A stretch of DNA of 64,000 nt from Paenibacillus aceti (GTDB lineage Bacteria; Bacillota; Bacilli; Paenibacillales; Paenibacillaceae): NCBI RefSeq assembly GCF_003614185.1, contig NZ_KZ987724.1:2924171-2988170 (forward strand), read 5' to 3'. Below, piece after piece: positions 56,830 through 64,000 of the stretch (positions are counted from its first letter, which is position 1; each line of letters starts with the position of its first letter). Both the position numbers and the translations under genes were made by a program. The notes below the pieces were generated by a model, which had not been told where the DNA came from, did no database searches, and saw only the letters and a list, made by a program, of their open reading frames with translations.

Positions 56830-56902
56830 CCGAGGAGTCCGAAGCAGCAGGGCAGCTTAGTTGTACTTAGACTAAGCTGGCTGGCGCTCGGTCTCCTCGG
56901 CC
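56830..56902 (-). terminator. Strong terminator of the GH65-pgmB operon
   Basis: On the minus strand GCCGAGGAGACCGAGC ... GCTTCGGACTCCTCGGTTTTT, with an inner CAGCTTAGT / ACTAAGCTG stem. The whole forms a long double-stem hairpin with a T-run, about 35 bases after the pgmB stop. Confidence 0.88.
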
Positions 56903-56936
56903 GTTGTGTCTTATAGAAGATAGAAGTAGTCGAAGC

Positions 56937-57599
56937 TTACAGTAATGAACTCAGTAGTTCCACATTCAATCCCGCGGTATTCGGGAGCACGATATCGGCG
57001 CCAGCAGCCTTCAATGCCTCTGCTTCACCGATGCCGACAGCCTTCATACCAGCGGCCTTGATCGCTTCGATTCCAGCGGTGGCATCCTCGATGCCGACGC
57101 AATGCTGCGGATTCGCTCCTACTTCTTCGGCGCCGCGCAGGAACAGGTCTGGCGCTGGCTTGCCCTGCTTCACGGAATCCGGGTGCACGACATAGCGGAA
57201 TAGCTTGTCGATCTCCAGCGAGCGCAATATTTGCGGCGCATTTTTGCTTGCCGACGCGATAACGGCCGGGATTCCTTGAGCATTGAGCTCGCTCAATAAC
57301 TCCGTGATCCCCGGATAAGTATCAGCCGGAGTAAGATTAACCAGCAAGGAGACATAATGCTCATTCTTCTGCCGAGCCAGCTCCGCCTTTTCCTCCGCAG
57401 TGTAGTCATTCTCCTTGCCGCCCAGCCGCAAGATGCGCTCCAACGATTCACCGCGGCTGATGCCCTTCAACGTCTCGTTAAAAGCACGGTCGAATGGAAT
57501 GCCAATCGATTCGCCCAGCTGCTTCCAGGCTACATAATGATATTCCGCGGTATCGGTAATGACTCCGTCAAGATCGAAAATAACTGCTTCCAGCTTCAT
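56937..57599 (-). CDS. pgmB: Beta-phosphoglucomutase
   Basis: 220-residue HAD-superfamily enzyme with the nucleophile motif FDLDGVITDTAEYH (residues 8-21), a cap domain, ASASKN near 115 (motif II), and KQGKPAPDLFL and GIEDATAGIEA (motifs III/IV). It converts beta-glucose-1-phosphate to glucose-6-phosphate, the expected follow-up to a GH65 phosphorylase, which is encoded at the head of this operon. ATG start. Last gene before the strong terminator. Confidence 0.93.
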   Translation of the reverse strand: MKLEAVIFDLDGVITDTAEYHYVAWKQLGESIGIPFDRAFNETLKGISRGESLERILRLGGKENDYTAEEKAELARQKNEHYVSLLVNLTPADTYPGITELLSELNAQGIPAVIASASKNAPQILRSLEIDKLFRYVVHPDSVKQGKPAPDLFLRGAEEVGANPQHCVGIEDATAGIEAIKAAGMKAVGIGEAEALKAAGADIVLPNTAGLNVELLSSLL

Positions 57600-57667
57600 G
57601 CTCTCTCTCCAACTCCTCTAGTTCATTGAAATTATGTCTTTGCGTATGGCCTCTGTTATCCGAAAAG

Positions 57668-57683
57668 CCTGCAATTCTGCAGG
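57668..57683. repeat. Isolated CCTGCA-TGCAGG palindrome
   Basis: A single copy of the short palindrome found in the composite repeats, flanked by AAAAG and TATTT, between the glycosidase gene and pgmB. Confidence 0.7.
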
Positions 57684-57788
57684 TATTTCGGACATTTTCC
57701 GATCCAAGCTGGTAAATAAACTCCCACTCAAACTCGACGCAGGCTCATGTTCGTTCCCCTGCTAGGGTACGGTACCTTCGCCACGCAA

Positions 57789-60005
57789 TTAAGATGATTG
57801 CCCTGACATAGTCAGTTCAATTAGCTTGTCTTCGCTCGATATAGTCTGTCCATTCCATTCCACAGTTACTTTCCAACCCGCTTCATTGCGGATATACCCC
57901 GTCAAGGCGCCTGACTTCTCAGTCAGAGACAGGTCGAACTCAGCGTCGGCGATCACCAGTTGCTCAAGTGAGCAAGCTTTACCGCTCCAAGCGGAAGGCA
58001 ACTGCGGACGCAGCTTCAGCTCCCGGCGGGAGGCAAATGGCTCTACGCCGAAGAAATGGCGTACGAACGGTACGGCCAGTGCATAGATCGTCCAGGCCTG
58101 CACCACACAGCCATAGTCCGGCGACATCTCGGAAAATGAGCCCGGCAGCACGCGTGAGAAGCTGCGACGCATCCGGTTCAGAAGATCGAGCGCAGCGTTT
58201 GCATTTCCATTGACTGCCTCGGCCACTGCATGCACGCCGGTAGAGATCGTCATCGTACCTTGCTGGAATGTTCCAGACAAATAGGTCCCGTATTCCCCGA
58301 TAAATGTGTCGTTACGCATATGATTCAGCGCTCTGCGCGCTTTATCAGGATCGGCGATCCCCGCTTCCATCGGGGTCACGATAACCCAGTTCTTGTTCAA
58401 TAGCCAGCCGCGATCCTCGCTAGCCGTCCCGTTAGCGTTGGCCTCCGCCAGCAGGCCCTCTACATATTCGCGATAGCCCGTCACACCCTGTGCCTCTGCT
58501 AATGAAACCAGATAGTCGACCTTCGGAGCTACATCGCTGGCCGGGGCTACTGCATCAGCGTACAAGCCTTCCTCCTCTTGCCAGAACGAGCGGTTAACAG
58601 CTTCAATGCAGCGCGTTGCCAGTTCACGGTACTTGCTCTCTGCAGTAGCGTCCTGCAAAAAAGCGCTCATTTCCGCCATAGCTTGCAGCGCCTTTGCTGT
58701 ATACACAGCACTGTCGACCAACTCCATATTTAGCCCGGCGATTTCAATTATGCCGTAGCCGGATGGGAATAGATCTTGATCCGGGTCCATCTCCTCTAGC
58801 AGCCAATCGATACCCTTCACACAATAGGCATAGTGACGACGAAGCAGTTCTTCATCCCCGGTCCAGCGGAATAAATCCCAGACAAAGGCGATATAATGCG
58901 CTGTCTCCTGCGTATTGCCCGGATTGGATACAGCACCGAGCGTTGTCACCTCATGAATGAAGCGGCCGTTGCCGTTCACCTCTTCGGACTTCTGCAGCAG
59001 TAAATTCAGTGTATCCTTGGCAAGCTGCGGGTCGCCAATCGCTAGCACACCTTGCAAGGAATACGTATTGTCACAGCCGAACCACCAAGGATAAGTCGGC
59101 CCACCAGCAGTCAAAGCCCGTCCGACCCCGTCTACCTTCTGGATCAGCCATTGATTATTCCATTTGGCCCAGGTGAATACCTCGTTCCAAGCGTCTTCTC
59201 CTTCGATGGTAAGCCTGGCTCGGTCAGCTACAGCATGGTATACCGCCAGCTTCTCGGCAAGCAGCTCTTGATGCCCCACAGCAAGCTGGCGGTAAGAAGC
59301 AGTGCATTCCTCTGCGGAAACATAGGAACCGGCGACGAACAGATTGAAGCGGCGGCTCTCGCCTGCCGGAATCGTCAACTCCGTGTGGAAGGCGATGCCA
59401 CAGCCCACACCGGTCGTAAATTCTGGCCCGTACAGCTCGGGGCCCACCTCCAATTGATCTCCCGGCAAATCTGTGCCAACCTGCACGAACCAGTCATTCT
59501 CAGGATCGCGAACCAACACTTCACGCGGGTTCAACACCTTAGCCTGATCTCCGCTTCCCTTGTGAACGCCGACTTCATCCGAGAACCAGACCGCCCGCAG
59601 ATCGGTACGCACGAGCAGTTCCACCTTCAGATGAAGCTCACCCTCACCGTAATGACGAAGCTCATAGCCCGCGGTCATGCCTTTAACTTGCTCAGGTGCA
59701 AACTGTGTCCGCTCCATCGCAATCGGAATATGGCTGAGACCATGGTCATACTGGAATCGGCTGCCCCACGGCTCGCTTGTAAAGCCGTCAGCCCGGGACC
59801 AGACGGAAATATTCCGTTTCGTGTCGGTCAGCTTCAGCCAGAAGCCATCCAGCAGCTTGATCGGATGCAGCCAGATCCCGCCCATTTCATTCGCCACATG
59901 ATGGCCGAAATCCGGAAAATAACCGTCCTGCGAGCCACAAATTTTAACGTATTCTCCGCCGTTATAATACAAATTGAATGGATGTTTGCTAGTGATGCCA
60001 GCCAT
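57789..60005 (-). CDS. (alpha/alpha)6-barrel glycosidase
   Basis: 738 residues. An N-terminal beta-sandwich (to about 250) is followed by a six-hairpin barrel with GPTYPWWFGCDNTYSLQGVL near 305, TQETAHYIAFVWDLF near 370, and FQQGTMTISTGVHAVAE near 600. A short C-terminal beta domain ends the protein. It resembles glycogen-debranching or GH63/GH15-type barrels; the exact family and substrate cannot be fixed by eye. No signal peptide, so intracellular. The ATG at 60005 has GGAGGAG 9 bases upstream; the ATG at 60023 would place that site inside the gene. Confidence 0.8.
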   Translation of the reverse strand: MAGITSKHPFNLYYNGGEYVKICGSQDGYFPDFGHHVANEMGGIWLHPIKLLDGFWLKLTDTKRNISVWSRADGFTSEPWGSRFQYDHGLSHIPIAMERTQFAPEQVKGMTAGYELRHYGEGELHLKVELLVRTDLRAVWFSDEVGVHKGSGDQAKVLNPREVLVRDPENDWFVQVGTDLPGDQLEVGPELYGPEFTTGVGCGIAFHTELTIPAGESRRFNLFVAGSYVSAEECTASYRQLAVGHQELLAEKLAVYHAVADRARLTIEGEDAWNEVFTWAKWNNQWLIQKVDGVGRALTAGGPTYPWWFGCDNTYSLQGVLAIGDPQLAKDTLNLLLQKSEEVNGNGRFIHEVTTLGAVSNPGNTQETAHYIAFVWDLFRWTGDEELLRRHYAYCVKGIDWLLEEMDPDQDLFPSGYGIIEIAGLNMELVDSAVYTAKALQAMAEMSAFLQDATAESKYRELATRCIEAVNRSFWQEEEGLYADAVAPASDVAPKVDYLVSLAEAQGVTGYREYVEGLLAEANANGTASEDRGWLLNKNWVIVTPMEAGIADPDKARRALNHMRNDTFIGEYGTYLSGTFQQGTMTISTGVHAVAEAVNGNANAALDLLNRMRRSFSRVLPGSFSEMSPDYGCVVQAWTIYALAVPFVRHFFGVEPFASRRELKLRPQLPSAWSGKACSLEQLVIADAEFDLSLTEKSGALTGYIRNEAGWKVTVEWNGQTISSEDKLIELTMSGQSS

Positions 60006-60052
60006 CAATATTTTCTCCTCCATTTATAAGAACATGAACGCATTTCGCCGCA

Positions 60053-60892
60053 TCAGCCTTTCACAGCCGAAGAGATCGAGATGCCTTCGATGAAATATTT
60101 TTGCGCAATAAAGAACAGGATCAACGCCGGTAGCATGATTAGAATCGTCGCCGCCATCAGCATGTTCCACTCGACATTATACATCCCCTTAAACATAGAT
60201 AGTCCAAGCGCCAGCGTATATTTCTCATTGGAGTTCAAATAGATCAACGGTCCTTGGAAGTCATTCCATACCCCCATGAAGGTGAAAATGGAAACCGCGA
60301 TGAGCGGTGCCTTCGAGAGCGGAACCATAATCCGGGAGAAAATCTGCCACCGGTTCGCCCCGTCCACAAACGCCGACTCATCCAGCTCACGTGGAATACC
60401 GCGCATGAACTGACGGATCAAGAAGATATTAAACGCCCCACCGCCGAAAAATGCAGGTAAAATCAACGGTAAGAAGGAATTGGTCAAGCCGACCTGTTTG
60501 AAAAGCAAGAACGTCGGGATCAGGGTGACCTGGCTTGGCAGCATCATCGTAGCGAGCAGGATGAGGAACAAGGTTTGCTTGCCGCGGAAATTAAAGCGCG
60601 CGAAGCCATAGGCACTAAGCGCCCCTGTAAAGACGGTCCCGATCATCGTAGGAACGAGAATAATCAGTGTATTGCGAAGAAATAAAAAGAACGGAATGGC
60701 CTGAACTGCATCCGAATAGTTAGACCAGATCCACTTCTGTGGAAAGAAAGAATCGCCGAATACTTCGGCTGGTGTCTTCAATGAAGTTGATACCGTCCAC
60801 AGCAGCGGTACCAGTACAATAGCCGAGCCCGCGATCAGAATAAGAAGAGCGAGCCACTGGGATGGATTGAATTTTCTCTGTGTTGCTTGCAT
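60053..60892 (-). CDS. Sugar ABC transporter permease, MalG-type
   Basis: 279 residues with six membrane helices. The EAA loop ESAFVDGANRWQIFSRIMVPLSKAPL is near residue 185, and the C-terminus YFIEGISISSAVKG is typical of CUT1 permeases. Partner of the permease encoded upstream. No ATPase in the operon; a shared MsmX-type ATPase is likely used. Confidence 0.93.
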   Translation of the reverse strand: MQATQRKFNPSQWLALLILIAGSAIVLVPLLWTVSTSLKTPAEVFGDSFFPQKWIWSNYSDAVQAIPFFLFLRNTLIILVPTMIGTVFTGALSAYGFARFNFRGKQTLFLILLATMMLPSQVTLIPTFLLFKQVGLTNSFLPLILPAFFGGGAFNIFLIRQFMRGIPRELDESAFVDGANRWQIFSRIMVPLSKAPLIAVSIFTFMGVWNDFQGPLIYLNSNEKYTLALGLSMFKGMYNVEWNMLMAATILIMLPALILFFIAQKYFIEGISISSAVKG

Positions 60893-60913
60893 AGTAGGGC
60901 CTCTCCCTTCCTT

Positions 60914-61807
60914 TTAGTCTCGATCATCGCCCTGGTAATATACCCAGAAGGACGAGCTGCGGATAACCAGAAGCGTGAATAATAGAATGATAATGAACAA
61001 AATCCAGGAGAGCGCGGAGGCATACCCCATATCGAATTCGATAAATGCTTTGTTATACAAATACAGATTGTAGAACAAGGTAGAGTTGAGCGGGCCCCCA
61101 TTCGTCATCACGAATGCCTGGGTAAAGTATTGAAATCCGCCGATAATCCCCATAATCAGGTTGAAGAATACTGTCGGCGTAATCAGCGGCAAAGTGATGC
61201 TGAAGAAACGGCGGAATACGCCAGCGCCGTCCAGCTCCCCGGCCTCATACAAGTCCTCAGGCACGCCCTGCAAACCTGACAGATAAATAATGATCGTATT
61301 GCCGATGCCCCATAACCCCATGACGATCAGCGCGCCGAGCGCATAGTTAGGGTCCTGCAGCCAAGCCGGACCTTGAATGCCGAACCAGCTTAACGCTTGA
61401 TTCAGAATCCCGTATTCCGGATTGAAGATCATCACCCACATCATCGAAGTGGCAACAGCTGGAATTACAGATGGCATAAAGTAAATAAGGCGGAAGAACT
61501 TCATTCCGCGTGAACGCATATTAAGCAGTACGGCGATCAGAATCGAAGCGATCTGGAACAGCGGCACCGACACCAAGGCGAAGATAAAAGTAACTTTTAA
61601 AGATTGATAGAACAGTGGATCGTGAAAGATAGCTTTAAAATTGTCCAATCCTACGTATTGAATGGATTCAACGCCGGTGATAACATCCCATTTGCTGAAG
61701 GACAGGATCAGCGAAAAGATCATCGGTCCAAGCGTGAAAATGATCAGTCCCAGCAGCCACGGGAGAATAAACCAGTATCCCGCCCGATCCGATTTGGTAT
61801 TGTTCAT
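60914..61807 (-). CDS. Sugar ABC transporter permease, MalF-type
   Basis: 297 residues with six membrane helices. GYWFILPWLLGLIIFTLGPM at the N-terminus and the EAA loop EAGELDGAGVFRRFFSITLPLI near 210. ATG 61807 has AAGGAGG upstream (the 15-residue longer frame does not). CUT1 family, importing an oligosaccharide with the neighbouring lipoprotein. Confidence 0.93.
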   Translation of the reverse strand: MNNTKSDRAGYWFILPWLLGLIIFTLGPMIFSLILSFSKWDVITGVESIQYVGLDNFKAIFHDPLFYQSLKVTFIFALVSVPLFQIASILIAVLLNMRSRGMKFFRLIYFMPSVIPAVATSMMWVMIFNPEYGILNQALSWFGIQGPAWLQDPNYALGALIVMGLWGIGNTIIIYLSGLQGVPEDLYEAGELDGAGVFRRFFSITLPLITPTVFFNLIMGIIGGFQYFTQAFVMTNGGPLNSTLFYNLYLYNKAFIEFDMGYASALSWILFIIILLFTLLVIRSSSFWVYYQGDDRD

Positions 61808-61869
61808 GACAGCCTCCTTGATGGGAAGCGGGCGAGGCACTGATAGTAGCACCTCACCCGCAACTATTT

Positions 61870-63183
61870 TTACTTAACTTTGGAATCTGCGGTTTTAGCC
61901 GCTTCATCGAGTGCACTCTTCACGTCCACCTTGCCAATCAGGATCTTCTCAAGAGCTTGAGTGAATGCATCCTTGAAGATCGGACCGTTAGCAGAGCGCA
62001 TAGTTACCGGCTTGCGGGCAAAGCTCATCATCTCAATGACCGGTTTATCCTTCTCTTCCGTCGCCTTAACTTGATCCAGTTCTGCTGTAGTAGCTGGCAA
62101 CACTAGACCGTCTTTGGAACGAAGCTTCTGAGCGTCGGTACCGGATAACCATTTCATCAATTCGAAGGCTTCTTCTTTATGCTTCGTCTTCGAGTTCATC
62201 GCCCAGCCTGCAGCTGCGATAATACTTGCGCGGTCACCATTCGGGCCCTCTGGAATTAGCGCGGAACCATACTCTACATTCGATTTATCCAAGTCAGACT
62301 TGATCCAGCGTCCCGTAATCATCATAGCCAGCTTATCCGTCATGAACATCGAGGAGTCGCCGCCCATCGTCTCCGTATCTTGCGGAGTCGGGGAGACTCT
62401 GTTCGCGCCGATGGACAGGTCTACGTATTGCTCCATCGCTTGAACCGTCTTATCGCTATTCATGAAGCCTTCCGCCTTAGTGCCTTCTTCGTTCGCAATA
62501 TCTGTTCCATATGCCCACAGATAAGTGTAGATCGGGTATTCCCAAGTTCCTGCGTTAAAGCCGAATTGGGTGTACTTGCCGTTCTCTTGCTTCGTCAGCT
62601 TCTTCGCTGTCGTGATCAGATCATCCCAAGTCCAGTCATCGCTTGGATAAGCTACGCCCGCTTCGTCAAAGATACGCTTGTTATACCATAGAGCCAGCGG
62701 ATTGAAGTCCTTCGGCAGGTAGTACAATTTGCCGTTGATACGCTCCATATCGATCAGATCCTGCTGATACATGTTCAAATCGAAGGATTGATCCTTCGCA
62801 ACATAATCATCAAGCGGCTCAACCACGCCTTTATCTACATAAGCGTAGAAGTCGCCTTCGCCGATCAGGAACACGTCAGGAGCCGTACCACTAGCGAGCG
62901 AAGTCGTCAGCTTGGTCGCATAACCGTCGCCAGGGACTGGCTCGAACTTCACTTCGATATTAGGGTGAGCGGCATTGAATTCATCAGCCAGCTTTTGTTC
63001 ACTGGAGCTGCTGTTTACGTCTCCCCAAGTAGTGAAGGTAAGCTGAACCTTCTCTTTGCTACCGCTGTTGCCCGCAGCCCCATTGCTTCCTGTATTAGCT
63101 GCATTGCCACCTGAAGAACAAGCGGACAGTAACAGAACCGAGCTTAGAATCGTTGCCATTGCAATAGACCATTTCTTTTTCAT
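61870..63183 (-). CDS. Sugar-binding lipoprotein of CUT1 importer
   Basis: 437 residues. Signal peptide with lipobox LLSACSSGG (lipid Cys near residue 22), a Gly/Asn/Ser linker, then a family 1 solute-binding domain (FTTWGDVNSSSSEQKLADEFNAAHPNIEV; later LWYNKRIFDEAG). The ligand is probably a glucose disaccharide, because the same operon has a GH65 phosphorylase and pgmB. ATG with AAGGGAGG upstream. Confidence 0.92.
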   Translation of the reverse strand: MKKKWSIAMATILSSVLLLSACSSGGNAANTGSNGAAGNSGSKEKVQLTFTTWGDVNSSSSEQKLADEFNAAHPNIEVKFEPVPGDGYATKLTTSLASGTAPDVFLIGEGDFYAYVDKGVVEPLDDYVAKDQSFDLNMYQQDLIDMERINGKLYYLPKDFNPLALWYNKRIFDEAGVAYPSDDWTWDDLITTAKKLTKQENGKYTQFGFNAGTWEYPIYTYLWAYGTDIANEEGTKAEGFMNSDKTVQAMEQYVDLSIGANRVSPTPQDTETMGGDSSMFMTDKLAMMITGRWIKSDLDKSNVEYGSALIPEGPNGDRASIIAAAGWAMNSKTKHKEEAFELMKWLSGTDAQKLRSKDGLVLPATTAELDQVKATEEKDKPVIEMMSFARKPVTMRSANGPIFKDAFTQALEKILIGKVDVKSALDEAAKTADSKVK

Positions 63184-63216
63184 TTCAATGACCTCCCTTA
63201 ATATTTGAATATATGA

Positions 63217-64000
63217 TTAAAAAATAGCATGACCTAGAACTTCCTGGAGTTCACCGTTAACGAATAGTTGTACCGGCTCGCTGGCCGTATTCATGATGGA
63301 AATCTCCTGGGGCGTGATGCTGATCTCCAATAGCTTGCCCTGCCAGTGCAGCGGGAAGCTCAGTTTCTCCCAATGCTCTGGCAGCTTAGGCGCCAGATGA
63401 AGCTGGCCGTCCAGCATTCTCACTCCGGCAAAGCCCATCACGACACATTCCCAGATTCCACCGAGAGATGCGGAATGAATACCGGCATCTGATGAGTGCA
63501 CCTTCGGCCCCAGATCGATTTCAGCCGCTCTCTTGAAGAGATGATAAGCCAATTCTTTGTCACCGAAGTCGCTGGCCAGAATCGAGTGGGTCGACAAGGA
63601 CAAGGATGAGTCATGCAGCGTCTTCTCCTCGTAATACTCGTAGTTTGCCAGCTTCACTTCAGGGGGGAATTTATTTTCCAGCAAGAAGAACAGCATCATG
63701 ATATCCGCCTGCTTCGAAATCTGCATATTCCCAACCTGATCCAGGTTGTAATCATTGAATATGCTGCCCACTTTTTCCTGATCCTAGTAAGGCGTAAGAT
63801 CTATAATTTCTTTTTGCAAATACGTATCGTCCTGCGGAATAATCTTGTTCTCATTCGGCTGTGGCAGATAGATCAGATCCAGCTTGCTCTCCCATACCTT
63901 CCGCGCCTCCTGCAAGTTAAGCAGCTCATCATAACGCTGGAACAGCTCAGGGCGTTCTTCTTGTAGCTTGCTGTAATATTCCAACGCCAGCTCGATATTG
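63217..64000 (-). pseudogene. GH65 disaccharide phosphorylase, C-terminal part, interrupted by an amber codon
   Basis: The frame enters from the window edge and reads LEYYSKLQEERPELFQ, IIPQDDTYLQKEIDL-like sequence and LTPY. A TAG follows (63784-63786), and the same frame continues DQEKVGSIFNDYNL, SKQADIMMLFFLLE, HSILASDFG, LGGIWECVVMGFAG. This is the standard GH65 (maltose/kojibiose/trehalose phosphorylase) C-terminal sequence with no gap, so one base change explains the break. GTG 63771 would give only a non-functional C-terminal piece. Sequencing error is the main alternative. Confidence 0.85.

Overview
The window looks like chromosome of a spore-forming Bacillota of the Paenibacillus type. 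Evidence is the sporulation genes (spoVB, bofC, a SpoIID-like protein), the low-GC Gram-positive core gene order, AGGAGG-type ribosome sites with frequent GTG and TTG starts, intrinsic terminators and a T-box leader. CDS coordinates include the stop codon; many starts were moved inward to match a Shine-Dalgarno site.

Left part (1-34.5 kb): a conserved housekeeping block, mostly on the minus strand. In transcription order it holds bofC; ruvC-ruvA-ruvB-spoIID-like-queA-tgt-yajC; then (plus strand) spoVB and yrzE; then comN-secD-secF-CDF protein-recJ-apt; an insertion of a DUF4870 protein and a uracil permease (plus strand); relA-dtd; a hypothetical gene; T-box-hisS-aspS; tcdA; helD; rarA. This is essentially the Bacillus ruv-to-rarA order with insertions. 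Three gene-free stretches (1-340, 5.9-6.2 kb, 25.5-26.4 kb) carry dispersed hairpin and inverted-repeat elements. A second, MITE-like repeat lies between relA and dtd and next to comN, and a 117-bp tandem repeat follows yrzE.

Middle part (34.6-41.0 kb): a peptide/nickel-type ABC importer. It has a fused double ATPase, two permeases with unusual N-terminal membrane extensions, and a lipoprotein whose solute-binding halves appear circularly permuted.

Right-middle part (41.1-56.4 kb): the main discovery. It is a 15-gene, tightly overlapping minus-strand operon for a small molecule. It combines the catechol module of petrobactin (homologues of AsbC, AsbD, AsbE and AsbF: 3-dehydroshikimate to 3,4-dihydroxybenzoate to ACP to amide), butirosin-like parts (a PLP decarboxylase of the BtrK/LysA fold, an ATP-grasp ligase and a BtrH-fold acyltransferase), a sugar oxidoreductase plus sugar aminotransferase, a GT4 glycosyltransferase, three acyl carrier proteins, two more adenylate-forming enzymes and an ABC exporter. 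The NIS synthetases AsbA and AsbB that would make petrobactin are absent. I infer a glycosylated or aminosugar-bearing 3,4-catecholate amide, possibly a siderophore or antibiotic, which I do not recognise as a known pathway.

Right end (56.9-64 kb): a disaccharide-use operon with a GH65 phosphorylase (interrupted by one in-frame amber codon), a MalEFG-type importer, an (alpha/alpha)6-barrel glycosidase and beta-phosphoglucomutase, closed by a strong terminator.
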